A stretch of 12,527 bases of DNA, taken from the NCBI GenBank assembly GCA_045599585.1, contig JAZRWH010000021.1, positions 1 to 12,527 on the forward strand. The letters run 5' to 3'. Below the pieces are notes generated by a model that saw nothing but the letters and a program-made list of their open reading frames with translations, did no database searches and was not told where the DNA came from. Within the stretch, counting starts at the first letter, position 1. The number at the start of each line of letters is the position of its first letter. Below are positions 1 to 9,500 of this stretch, one piece after another. Origin of the DNA: RGIG464 sp045599585. Lineage in GTDB: Bacteria; Myxococcota_A; Bradymonadia; UBA4248. Made by a program: the position numbers and the translations under genes.

Positions 1-37
1 ATTCAAGAAGTTCTGTCCTATTTATTACTCTCGCCAT
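1..37 (-). CDS. Start of an unidentified gene, truncated by the left edge
   Basis: Only the first 12 codons are inside the window, reading MARVINRTELLE, so no family can be named. The start is well supported: an AGGAGG sits five bases before the ATG at 37, the strongest Shine-Dalgarno sequence in the window. An in-frame upstream ATG at 76 would add 13 residues but has no comparable ribosome binding site, and a TAA closes the frame shortly before it. The gene lies 121 bases downstream of lipoprotein gene A on the same strand. It could be co-transcribed with A or have its own promoter, and I see no convincing promoter in the gap. The short peptide lacks a signal sequence so far, which suggests a cytoplasmic product unlike its neighbours, but this is weak evidence. 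Confidence 0.6.
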   Translation of the reverse strand, partial: MARVINRTELLE

Positions 38-42
38 TGGTT

Positions 43-48
43 CCTCCT
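43..48 (-). promoter_or_regulatory. Strong Shine-Dalgarno sequence of the left-edge gene
   Basis: On the minus strand this reads AGGAGG, a full match to the anti-Shine-Dalgarno core, with five bases (AACCA) before the ATG. It decides in favour of the start at 37 over the upstream in-frame ATG at 76. Confidence 0.7.
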
Positions 49-125
49 GTCTCGATGAGAGTTTCAGCAAATTCATCTTACCGGAATTCCAATGGCTTTT
101 TTAGTTTTTTCGATTTTGCGAACTC

Positions 126-144
126 GTGTGGACGCTATCCACGC
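126..144 (-). other. Small hairpin downstream of gene A
   Basis: A seven-pair stem (one G-T pair) around the five-base loop lies 15 bases after the stop codon of gene A; the core is GTGGA/TCCAC. In the direction of A the following bases are mixed, then A-rich, not T-rich, so it is not a textbook intrinsic terminator. It may weakly terminate A or stabilise the 3' end of its message. The rest of the 38-158 gap shows no other structure I can support. Confidence 0.35.
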
Positions 145-158
145 TCCCATGGGATCAT

Positions 159-3100
159 CTAATCTACCTCAAACTCAAATTCAGGATATAATATCTTCAA
201 GGGCAAATCAAATGTAAGATAGTGCTCAAAAGGTTCATTTCCATCTGTTCGAGTTTTAATTTTCCATTCTACTGGCTGTTGAACATTACCCCCATTCAAT
301 TCATTTAAGATACACTTAGCGCAACTTAAAGAATGTTCATCCTTGCACGCATCACAACCCTCATTTTCATCTCCATAACTTCCGATATACCCAACTTTAT
401 TTATAAACTCATTCCACATAACGTTATAGTAACTAGCCTTGCATTGACAATTCTTATCGCCATCAGTCCTGGTTGAACATATACTTTTTAAATCATCACA
501 ATATACAAATACACTTGGTATATGCCCCCAAATCTTATAAAATTCATCAGATTCAATAGCCTGCTTAACTACAAAAAATGCATCCTCTAATAACCCTTTA
601 ACGCTTGTCAAAAAATTATTATCATCCATTGAATTATTCTTATCCTTTTCACTAAATTGACCAATAAACAATGAATTATAATCATCTGGTTTTTTAATTC
701 CATTATCATATTCAAATTGTACCATTGATGAAATAAGATGGAATCTCAAGGAGAGGTGATTGTTATTCACATATTCTTGATTGATATTATAAACTCTGCC
801 AATAAAACCCGCATTTGTATTAGGCTCGATACTGCTTTTTATTTTTCCAACAACGCTGATATTTTCAAAAAATAGTTGCCGTGAATAAGCTACACTTGTT
901 TTACCCCAAGCATAAAAGGATTGCTCAGCCAAAAATCCTCCCAAATGATATCCGCCTGACAACGAATCGAACTGTGTTGAGATGTTACGCAACACAGGAC
1001 CATATTTCTCAATGTCGCCAACTGCCGCAAAACCGCCAATAACAGCAGGATAATTAGGTGCGTTACAGTTATTATCGCATACATTGGTACAACTAACCCA
1101 ATAACTAGACATTACCGTTAAATTTTCAGCTAATATACACAGTTGAATTACATCTTCTTCCTTACCTACAATTGGATATTTGACACAAAGAATATTAGTT
1201 TTATCAGTTTGACAAGCGTATTCTTTGCCAATAATTTCGCCAACTTTCGAGCTTACATTTGTAACAATGCCACCTACGGCATACGCAAAACCACCAAACT
1301 GATTGTTTCCCATAATGCGCGTTGCATTGCTCGCTACGTTGTCGATCATGCCGTCCGATTGAAACATAAAACCGCCCACATATCTTAAACCCATTATCAT
1401 TTCAACATGACTGTTAACATGACTCAGACTACCTGTATGTTCATTGGAGCCGACAAAGCCCCCCACACCAGATTTAGCTGTAATTAGATTCACCTCAGAA
1501 TTAAATTGGTACAAGGATCCCCTATTTACGCCTATAGCTCCACCACCGCCACTAGTCGAAAGTCGTCCAGTCACGCTATTCGTAGATTGACTCACCGAAG
1601 TTAGTTTTTCAATAACGCCCGCAAAACCACCAATTTTTTCATACCCCGTAATATTGTCAATTTTATTTTGGATATTCGAAACAATTGCTTGACCGTCAAT
1701 AACCCCAGCAAAGCCTCCCTGCTTTTGCGCACCAACAAGAAATATGCCGACAGTTTCCAATGCATGACTATGAAGACAGCCATTTCCTGGATCATCATTA
1801 TTAGCATCCCCACATTCTAACGCATAATCATCATTCCAATAAGACGCTTGATCTACCTTATTTATGTCCCCTATTAGATTCAGAATATTATCGGCGTTTC
1901 CATACAAATGACCTACAAAACCACCTACGCGTTCTTTATCCCCATTAACGACATCAACCTTATTTTTAATATTCTTAATCTCAGTGTCAGATGATGCGTA
2001 ACCTACAAACCCACCAACATCATAATGTCCCTGTACTCGATACGTCTCGCTCAAATGCCTCTGGCTACGATCTAAAGCAGTTCCTTGAATACTACCGCTT
2101 TGCATATATCCAACGCGGCCGCCTACCCAGTTTTTCCCTAAAATTTCATTCGCTTTATCCGCATTCTCTTCTTCATAGGTTATATGAACATTCTCTGCAT
2201 AACCGATTAAGCCGCCTACAATGCACTGCTTGCTAGCAATAACCGACACGTTATCAAGGACAACATCTTGAATTTCACTATTCTTAACGCTTCCACTCAG
2301 CGCACCAATCCCAAGTCTATTCTCTTCCACATCCTTATCGTTGCTTGGACATGATTCTCCTATATTCTTCAGAATACCTCGAATGACTGTAGAGCTAATC
2401 TCTGAATGATCAATACGATCTGAAACCAAACTTACTACACTTGTACTTGTCTCTACCGTTTTAATATCAAATTGACTATTTGTGATGCGACTATCGCGCG
2501 TAAGCCCAAACACAGCAGAAGTCGCTTGGTCAACTGAAATATTCGATTGATCAATCGTGCTGCAACGCAATTCATTCGCAAGTCTAACCTCTTGCGAATC
2601 CTTAGAAAGACCTTCAATTTTAATGTTAATTCTCTCAAATTCGACATTATCTAGGAGTTCAAAAATTGAATGATCCATCCCCTCAAAAGTAATTGTACTA
2701 TTATTTGCGCACGGAATTGATTGTAATTTCAAATTACACAAACTGCCACTTTTAAACGCACTCAGCTCTTTGGGGGTAACAACAATATCATTCAATAAAT
2801 ATACGTCGGTTTTTGGGGGCCAATTTTTACAGGAATCATCCTTTCCACAAGTACCCTCAAAATCGTTTTTTGTATTCGCCAAGTCCTCAAACGAAGTGAT
2901 ACAGATCAGTCCTTCTGTTTCACAAATGGGTTTCCAATACTCTGCCGTTGCTTTGTTGTCTTCCTTTTTTTTGAGGTATTCACGAAATGCAGCTGATTCA
3001 TCCAAATTTAATGCTTTAATTTCGCTTAATTGAGCAATATCCATACTAAAACTAGCATTTGTCCCCCACTGCCAATCACATTGATGATACGAAGCCAATT

Positions 3101-3332
3101 TGACGTGATCGTCGATACACTGTAGCTGTTTGTTTCGATAACTCTCTATAATACTTTCGTCTTCGTCAACGTCATTTAAATCAATAGATGTACTCACCCC
3201 CTGTGAGCTTCCTATATCTTCAATAACACAAGATTCAGCGTTAACAACCCATCCTAACGGCTCATCAACTGTACACGACGCCAGCATCATACTCAATCCA
3301 AAACTACTTATCGTACAAATATATCGCTTCAT
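159..3332 (-). CDS. Large lipoprotein with GLUG-like solenoid repeats (paralogue A)
   Basis: This 1057-residue protein is probably anchored in the outer membrane and exposed at the surface; its ligand is unknown. Residues 1-20 are a lipoprotein signal ending in a canonical LASC lipobox (Cys20). Residues 21-100 form the N-terminal domain shared with B and C, beginning with a DEPLGW motif. Around 135-245 comes a segment with the pattern 'I-x-DL ... VYLxNDI ... ITxEG', like the cap that precedes GLUG beta-helices. From about 341 to 846 a GGF-G motif recurs, for example at 372, 403, 439, 469, 567 and 623, separated by alternating I/V-rich strands. Cys-bracketed insertions lie near 507-519 and 707-756. 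The C-terminal end (945-1007) has an extra cysteine cluster, including CDAC and CAKC, absent from B and C. The start is supported by AGGA eight bases upstream. It is last of three tandem paralogues. The GLUG assignment is by motif pattern only. Confidence 0.85.
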   Translation of the reverse strand: MKRYICTISSFGLSMMLASCTVDEPLGWVVNAESCVIEDIGSSQGVSTSIDLNDVDEDESIIESYRNKQLQCIDDHVKLASYHQCDWQWGTNASFSMDIAQLSEIKALNLDESAAFREYLKKKEDNKATAEYWKPICETEGLICITSFEDLANTKNDFEGTCGKDDSCKNWPPKTDVYLLNDIVVTPKELSAFKSGSLCNLKLQSIPCANNSTITFEGMDHSIFELLDNVEFERINIKIEGLSKDSQEVRLANELRCSTIDQSNISVDQATSAVFGLTRDSRITNSQFDIKTVETSTSVVSLVSDRIDHSEISSTVIRGILKNIGESCPSNDKDVEENRLGIGALSGSVKNSEIQDVVLDNVSVIASKQCIVGGLIGYAENVHITYEEENADKANEILGKNWVGGRVGYMQSGSIQGTALDRSQRHLSETYRVQGHYDVGGFVGYASSDTEIKNIKNKVDVVNGDKERVGGFVGHLYGNADNILNLIGDINKVDQASYWNDDYALECGDANNDDPGNGCLHSHALETVGIFLVGAQKQGGFAGVIDGQAIVSNIQNKIDNITGYEKIGGFAGVIEKLTSVSQSTNSVTGRLSTSGGGGAIGVNRGSLYQFNSEVNLITAKSGVGGFVGSNEHTGSLSHVNSHVEMIMGLRYVGGFMFQSDGMIDNVASNATRIMGNNQFGGFAYAVGGIVTNVSSKVGEIIGKEYACQTDKTNILCVKYPIVGKEEDVIQLCILAENLTVMSSYWVSCTNVCDNNCNAPNYPAVIGGFAAVGDIEKYGPVLRNISTQFDSLSGGYHLGGFLAEQSFYAWGKTSVAYSRQLFFENISVVGKIKSSIEPNTNAGFIGRVYNINQEYVNNNHLSLRFHLISSMVQFEYDNGIKKPDDYNSLFIGQFSEKDKNNSMDDNNFLTSVKGLLEDAFFVVKQAIESDEFYKIWGHIPSVFVYCDDLKSICSTRTDGDKNCQCKASYYNVMWNEFINKVGYIGSYGDENEGCDACKDEHSLSCAKCILNELNGGNVQQPVEWKIKTRTDGNEPFEHYLTFDLPLKILYPEFEFEVD

Positions 3333-3359
3333 CTTACTTATCCTTATTTATTATAATAA
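3045..3359 (-). repeat. 315-bp duplicated leader and 5' coding segment, copy in gene A
   Basis: This segment covers the ribosome binding site, signal peptide and about the first 96 codons of A. It aligns without gaps to 6199-6513 at the start of gene B, with about 18 differences by hand count (about 94% identity). Identity falls off sharply on the coding side after it, and also upstream in the 15-base spacer. The sharp edges point to recombination or gene conversion, not to uniform divergence. Confidence 0.85.
3350..3355 (-). promoter_or_regulatory. Possible -10 element before gene A
   Basis: A perfect TATAAT on the minus strand lies 17 bases before the start codon of A and is conserved at the same place before B. 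A message started from it would have a leader of only about ten bases, barely including the AGGA ribosome binding site, and I see no good -35 hexamer at 16-18 bases. It could be a weak internal promoter or chance in an A+T-rich gap. Confidence 0.3.
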
Positions 3360-3370
3360 CATTCTTACTA

Positions 3371-3410
3371 TTTACTCTAAAACTTAATTTTCAAGCATAT
3401 ACTCAGTCAT
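3371..3410 (-). repeat. 40-bp intergenic element, copy after gene B
   Basis: This 40-bp stretch, immediately after the stop codon of B, matches 6525-6564 after the stop codon of C with a single mismatch. It contains an imperfect dyad centred on TTAA (CTTGAAAATTAAGTTTTAG on the minus strand). It may be a regulatory site between operon genes, a weak hairpin, or a passive remnant of the tandem duplication. It is absent after A and D. Confidence 0.75.
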
Positions 3411-3411
3411 T

Positions 3412-6400
3412 CTATCGAGATACTATATCCGGATCAAACTCAGGTACAATCAAGTGATCACTTACTGAATCGAAGGTTAGGCATTGAGCATAAGGTTTAC
3501 AGAGCTCCGCATCACCTATCTTCCAATCTACAGGACGTAACGTAGACCAGCCATTATCTTTAACAAGTTGGTTAAAATTTGCTTCTGCTTTCTTAAATTC
3601 TGATGCAGAAAACTGATTCTTTATCGTTTTTATAGCTATGTTTAATCTGGATGTTAAACTCGTAAGACTATATATTGGCGTACAATCATCTCCATAACAA
3701 CCGCTATAAATTACCGGAATATCTTTTCCAATCAAAACTGCATTATCTAGTATTTTTCCTATTTTTTCTATATAATCATTTTCGTTTTGGAGATTAGATT
3801 TTAACGAAATATCTCCTATAAACGTCGGAGAACTAATCTCTTCATCAAGACCATTTTTAATTGTTATCATAGACGATATCAGATGCATTTTAAATGATAT
3901 AAGTGTATCATATTTATCAGGATAAATCCCTATAATATGACCAATAAATCCAGAGGTTGTTTCTGGACTAAATGAACTTCTGCGTTTTACAATTCCTGAA
4001 ACTGCAACATTTTGATACAAAGAATAACGCGGCAAAATTAGGCCTCTAGAAAAATCATGATAAGCAACAAAACCGCCTAAATCGTAATCCCCTGTTACTT
4101 CACCAAAATGCGTTGCAATATTGATCAATGATGGACCATATACACTTGACTCAGCCAAACCTGCAAAACCGCCTAACCTGCATGACAATTCTGGAGACTG
4201 AGCATCATTTGTATCTATAATTCCGCAAACATTCCACAATCTTATATAATTGCCATGCTCATCGCTGCTTTGCCCTCCCTCGATAGCTGTCAATCGACAA
4301 AGCTTGACATCACCAAACTCACAACATAATTCCTGGACACCATAATCATCTGCCTTGATCGGATCACAACCAATCCCCTCAACCTTGCCAACGACACTAT
4401 AAATATCTTCCATCATGCCACTGGCGTCTGCAGTAAATCCCCCCGCATATGCATTCGCTTTTAAACTTTTCACATTACTCTTTACAGTATCAACCATACC
4501 ATCAGACTCACCAACACAACCTCCACACAACGATTGACACGCAACCAATTCGGCTTCATTGAGCAATTCTTTAATACTACCTGAATTAGTATTGTATGAA
4601 ACTGCTCCTCCAGCAATTTTGCTGGCATATATAGAATTCACAACATTATGAATTCCATTTATTCTTCCTGCATTGTTACCAACAGCCCCGCCTACATACA
4701 TATAACCTGATATATATTGAGTAACCTTGTTTGCAACCAATCTGATGCGCGCAAATTGAGTGATATCGCCAACCAAACCACCAACAAACTCCCCTCCAAT
4801 GATACGATCTACCCTGTTCTGGATATGTTCCATTTGGGCTTTGTCGCTTAAAGATCCCGCAAAACCACCTATATAATTAGCATTATAAACAACCTGTCCT
4901 AAGGTCGCTTCAGGATGTACACGAAAACAAGCATCCCTACCTTCGTTATAGGGCGCGTTTGCGCAGTCCAAAAGATATTCACCTTCCCAATAACTCGGTT
5001 CATCCCACTTATTGATCGTTCCAATGCGATTCGATATATTTTCAGCTAAACCAAACAGATGTCCTACAAAACCGCCGACCCGTTCTTTATCGCCATTAAC
5101 AACATCAACGTTGTTTTTAATATCCATAATCACAGCGTCAGACGAAACGTAGCCTACAAACCCGCCAACATCATAATGTCCCTGCACACGTCCCGTGATA
5201 CTTAAATGCCGATAGCCGTATTCCGAAGTTGTTGCCCTTATGCTGCCGCCATCCATATATCCAAGACGCCCCCCCACATAGTTCCTGCCCAAAACTTCCT
5301 TAGCCGAATCTGTGTTTTCTGAATGATCGTATGTCATGTGCACATTCTTGGCATAACCTGCCAACCCACCAACCCTACTCTGTTTTTTGGCTATAACAGA
5401 AACATTGTCTAACATCACATTGTGTAAACTACTCTCTTCAATCCGACCAGCGAGTGCACCTATACCGTAGCTTGTACACTCAGAATGGTCATCTTTTTGT
5501 GTGCAGTCCGATTCACCAGTATTGATCAATGAACCATTAATAATACTATTACTGATCTCTGATTTTAAAATATGATCAGACACCAGGCCTACAACAGTCT
5601 CGTTTTCAATACTGACATCAAAGCGGCTGTCTCTAATTTGACTCTCATTTATTTGTTCAAACAAAGCAGAATTCAACTGCTGTGCTGTAAAAGACGATTG
5701 GTTAATCGTGCTGCAATTCAGTTCTTTAGCAAATCTCAGTTTTTGATCCACATCGTGGTTACCTTGTATGATGATATTAATACGTTCAAATTCGACATTA
5801 TAAACAAAATCAAATACTGTTTTTTCCACATCTTCGAATTTGATGCTTATCTCATCGATGCAAGGCACTGTTTGTATTTTTAAATTATACAACGAATCTA
5901 TACCAAATTCGTTTATTTTTTTCAATTCCTTAGATGTAATTTTAATATCATTAATTAAATATACATTTTTTCTCGCTGATAAATTGCCACACTCACCATC
6001 TTGGTTCAAATCCCCCATATACGCATTTAAAGCAGCCAAATCATCTATAGATGCAATACAATACCAGCCTTCTGTTTCACAAACGCGCTTCCAATACTCT
6101 GTGCTCGTCTTTTCTTGTTGTTTTCGATTGACGTATGCCTCAAGAAGCTCCGAGTCAATGTTCAACGCCGCAACCTCTTTTAAGCCATCAATATCCTGAC
6201 TAAAACTAGCATTTGCCCCCCACTGCCAATCACATTGATGATACGAAGCCAATTTGACGTGATCGTCTATACACTGTAGCTGTTTGTTTCGATAACTCTC
6301 TATAATGCTCGCGTCTTCGTCAACGTCATTTAAATCAATAGATGTACTCACCCCCTGTGAGCTTCCCATATCTTCAATAACGCAAGATTCAGCGTTAACG

Positions 6401-6486
6401 ACCCATCCTAATGGCTCATCAACAGCACACGATACCAGCATCATACTCAATCCAAAACTACTTAGCGTACAGACATATCGCTTCAT
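3412..6486 (-). CDS. Large lipoprotein with GLUG-like solenoid repeats (paralogue B, mosaic)
   Basis: This 1024-residue lipoprotein has the same plan as A and C: a signal peptide ending in LVSC (Cys20), a conserved N-terminal domain (21-100), a cap segment (about 135-245), and a solenoid with a GG-x-x-G motif at about 13 places, including 372, 403, 440, 470, 568, 598 and 772. Cys-bracketed loops lie near 508-520 and 707-769. The start was set at 6486, not the in-frame ATG at 6501, because AGGA lies eight bases before 6486, the same ATG is used in A, and A has ATA where B has the upstream ATG. The first 96 codons are nearly identical to A. From about residue 585 to the end it is clearly closer to C, including the C-terminal motif STLRPVDWKIGDA. 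The gene sits between its two paralogues, 79 bases before A. Function is inferred only as a cell-surface binding or structural protein. Confidence 0.85.
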   Translation of the reverse strand: MKRYVCTLSSFGLSMMLVSCAVDEPLGWVVNAESCVIEDMGSSQGVSTSIDLNDVDEDASIIESYRNKQLQCIDDHVKLASYHQCDWQWGANASFSQDIDGLKEVAALNIDSELLEAYVNRKQQEKTSTEYWKRVCETEGWYCIASIDDLAALNAYMGDLNQDGECGNLSARKNVYLINDIKITSKELKKINEFGIDSLYNLKIQTVPCIDEISIKFEDVEKTVFDFVYNVEFERINIIIQGNHDVDQKLRFAKELNCSTINQSSFTAQQLNSALFEQINESQIRDSRFDVSIENETVVGLVSDHILKSEISNSIINGSLINTGESDCTQKDDHSECTSYGIGALAGRIEESSLHNVMLDNVSVIAKKQSRVGGLAGYAKNVHMTYDHSENTDSAKEVLGRNYVGGRLGYMDGGSIRATTSEYGYRHLSITGRVQGHYDVGGFVGYVSSDAVIMDIKNNVDVVNGDKERVGGFVGHLFGLAENISNRIGTINKWDEPSYWEGEYLLDCANAPYNEGRDACFRVHPEATLGQVVYNANYIGGFAGSLSDKAQMEHIQNRVDRIIGGEFVGGLVGDITQFARIRLVANKVTQYISGYMYVGGAVGNNAGRINGIHNVVNSIYASKIAGGAVSYNTNSGSIKELLNEAELVACQSLCGGCVGESDGMVDTVKSNVKSLKANAYAGGFTADASGMMEDIYSVVGKVEGIGCDPIKADDYGVQELCCEFGDVKLCRLTAIEGGQSSDEHGNYIRLWNVCGIIDTNDAQSPELSCRLGGFAGLAESSVYGPSLINIATHFGEVTGDYDLGGFVAYHDFSRGLILPRYSLYQNVAVSGIVKRRSSFSPETTSGFIGHIIGIYPDKYDTLISFKMHLISSMITIKNGLDEEISSPTFIGDISLKSNLQNENDYIEKIGKILDNAVLIGKDIPVIYSGCYGDDCTPIYSLTSLTSRLNIAIKTIKNQFSASEFKKAEANFNQLVKDNGWSTLRPVDWKIGDAELCKPYAQCLTFDSVSDHLIVPEFDPDIVSR

Positions 6487-6513
6487 CTTGCTTATCCTCA
6501 TTTATTATAATAA
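6199..6513 (-). repeat. 315-bp duplicated leader and 5' coding segment, copy in gene B
   Basis: Partner of 3045-3359. It includes the conserved TATAAT, the AGGA ribosome binding site, the signal peptide and about the first 96 codons of B. Gene C encodes the same domain but is much more diverged at the nucleotide level, so the A-B similarity is the more recent event. Confidence 0.85.
6504..6509 (-). promoter_or_regulatory. Possible -10 element before gene B
   Basis: A TATAAT at the same distance from the B start codon as the one before A, inside the duplicated segment. The spacer upstream has diverged between the two copies and shows no clear -35. The same reservations about a very short leader apply. 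Confidence 0.3.
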
Positions 6514-6524
6514 AATTTTGAATG

Positions 6525-6564
6525 TTTACTCTAAAACTTAATTTTCAAGCATATACTCCGTCAT
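6525..6564 (-). repeat. 40-bp intergenic element, copy after gene C
   Basis: Partner of 3371-3410, with one mismatch in 40 bases, placed directly after the stop codon of C. Its conservation is higher than that of the adjacent spacer toward the next gene (6514-6524), which differs between the two gaps. Confidence 0.75.
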
Positions 6565-6565
6565 A

Positions 6566-9500
6566 TTATTGAGATATGATATCCTGTTCAAACTCAGGTA
6601 CATTCAAGTGATCACTCACTGAATCAAAGGTTAAGCATTGAGCATACGGTTTGCAAAGCTTCGCATCGCCTATCTTCCAATCTACAGGACGTAGCGTCGA
6701 CCATCCCTCATTAACAATTTTATTGTAACTTTTAACAGCATTGTCAAATTCTGCATTCGAAGATTGATCATTAAAAATGTAAATTGAGTTTCGTAATTTT
6801 CCTGTCACATTGGCCCAATCATAAATGGGAAGACACGCTTTACTGCTACAGGCTGTATAAACTACCGGCGTAGTTTCAGATGCAATCCAAAATGCATTTT
6901 TTAGAGTTTCACGAATAAATGCACTTCTATCCGTAGGAGACTTGGAAAACATAAAAGACCCAATGAATGGTGATCCTTCTAAAACATTGCCTTTTTGATC
7001 TTTGATTTTGATCATTGAAGAAACAAGATGTATTTTAAAAGTTACAAGATAACTAAAACTCTCAGCATTAATACTAATTAGGCTACCTACAAACCCAGCC
7101 GTATTTTCAATATTTAAATCACTTGTTAATTGAATATTGCCCGAAATCGCAATATTGTCATACATTATAATTCGTGGCATCGACGTTGCTCTGTTAAAAG
7201 CCTGGTATGACAAAAGTCCACCTAAATCATAATCGCCTTTGACCTCACCAAAATGCATTGTAATATTTATAAGTGACGGACCATATACACTTGAATCACC
7301 AATAGCCGCAAAGCCACCTAATTTGCACGTCAACCTGCTGTCTTGGTTTTCATCTTTATCCTTACATAAGTTATAAAGTCTTACAACCTCACCGCTTTCT
7401 CTTTCTCCTCCGTCAACAGCGATAGAACGACAAAATGTGACATCTTCAACGGTGCAGCATGTATCCTGAACGCCCTTTTTATCTTGTGTAACGTTCGAAC
7501 ACCTTAATCCTTCTATTCCATTGGCTGACGCGTAAACATCTTCTACAATACCACTAACGTTTGCCGAAAACCCTCCCGCATACGCATTAGCATTCACGCG
7601 GTTCACTTGACTTTTTACGGTATCAATGGTGCCATCTGATTCGCCAATTCCACCGCCACATAACATAGCACAGGTAACCAAATTCGCTTCGTTTAACAAT
7701 TCTTTTATATTACCAGTATTTGTACTATATCCAATCGCACCACCGGTATCCGCTATTCCATACACATTGTTAACCTGATTGTGAATTTCATTCACCCTTC
7801 CTTCGTTGTTACCGATAAGGCCACCAACACTCACATGTCCAGAGATCCTATCGGTTACCTGATTAGCCGCGCGAAGAATATATCCAAATCTACTCGTTCC
7901 ACCCACCAGTCCTGCAACTGAATCCCAACCAATAACTCGCTTTACTCGATTCTGTATATTTTCAAGCCATCCATGTTCATCCAAATATCCTACAAAACCG
8001 CCGACTTTGTTGGCTTGGTAGAGATACATACCCACCGTCTCTTTTGAATGCGTATGAAGACAGCTATGCGTGTCACCTTTATCTAATTTTGATATATATG
8101 ACGCATCAGAACAATCGAGTTGATATGCTCCCGTCCAGTGGCTCTCCTCTTCCCATTGGTTGACTACTTCAACCAAGTTCATAATATTTTCGGCCATCCC
8201 CTGCATGTGTCCAATAAAGCCGCCAATATTCTCTTTGTCGCCATTTACAGTGCCAACTTCATTCTTAATGCCTCTGATGACCGCATCCTTCGAAGCATAT
8301 CCAACAAAACCGCCAACATCATAATGTCCCTGAACGCGTCCCGTTTTACTCAAATGCCTAATCCCAGTTTCAGCATTCAAGGCATGTATATTTCCACTGT
8401 GCAAATAACCAATACGACCACCAACCCAGTTCTTTCCTAAAACCTCTTCGGCATAATCTAGTTTGATTGAGCGATTGTTTTCTGCATTTTGATCATACGT
8501 AACCTGCACGTTTTCAGCATATCCAATCAACCCGCCTACAACACACTGTCTAGTAGCTTCGATCGAAATTTGATCCAGGATGACATTGTGAATTTCACTA
8601 TTCACCACACGACCAGCCAACGTACCAATTCCTAACAAAGGCGCATGCGCTTCGGTATGAATTAATTCTTTCCTGCCGTTCTCTTCTATCTCTTCTAAAC
8701 CCTCACAATCAGCTTCGGCACCATTGATCAAGCTTCCTTTAATCACAACATCACTCATCTTAGAATGTTCAATTTTGTCAGAGATAAGTGCATGTACCTG
8801 ATCACCTTCTGCAGTAACATTAAACCGGCTGGACAAAATTTGACTATCCGTTACCGATTCAAAGAGTGCCTCTTCCGCCTGCGATACCTCAAACGTAACC
8901 TCATTGAACTCACTACACTTCACATCACGCGCTAACCGAGCTACACGGTTTTCCATATCGGCTTCCGCAGAAGGATGCATCACTACATTTATTTTATTCA
9001 TCGCTACATTGTTAATCGATTTAAACAACGTTTCTGCGATACCCTCAAGGGTTAGCGTAGATGGATTTGCACCAGGTACCGACTGAATGCTAAGATTATA
9101 CAACGAAGTGATTCCGGCTTCCTCCAGCTTGAGCATCACTTCTGCATCAATGGTAATATCGTTAAAAATATAAATATTTTGACGCTGCGAAGCCGGGCCG
9201 CATAATTGACCAGTAGGCTCTTTCCCCATAATGTCTTTAAGCTCAAGCAAATCGTCAGCAGACAAAATACATTTTACACCCTCCTGGTTACAAAAGTCTT
9301 TTGAAGCTAGACACGCTTTTTGCTCAAGATCTTTATCTTTCATCAACTGAGCCTTACTTTCAGGCGTCAATTGAAAGGGTTCAAGTTCTTTAAGCAGGCT
9401 TATATCCTCACTAAAATTGTCATTTGTATCCCACTGCCACTTGCAATCTTGGTAGGATGCTGCTTTTACATGTCGCTCTATACATTTGAGCTGACTTTCT

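Noticed and set aside
126..144. Intrinsic terminator for gene A
   Set aside because: The hairpin is short and is not followed by a T tract in the direction of transcription; kept only as a hairpin.
890..3033. Several short open frames on both strands inside gene A
   Set aside because: They are shadows of the main frame without ribosome binding sites or recognisable products.
6487..6501. Upstream start of gene B at 6501
   Set aside because: The ribosome binding site lies between the two ATGs and serves the second. The homologous position in gene A is ATA.
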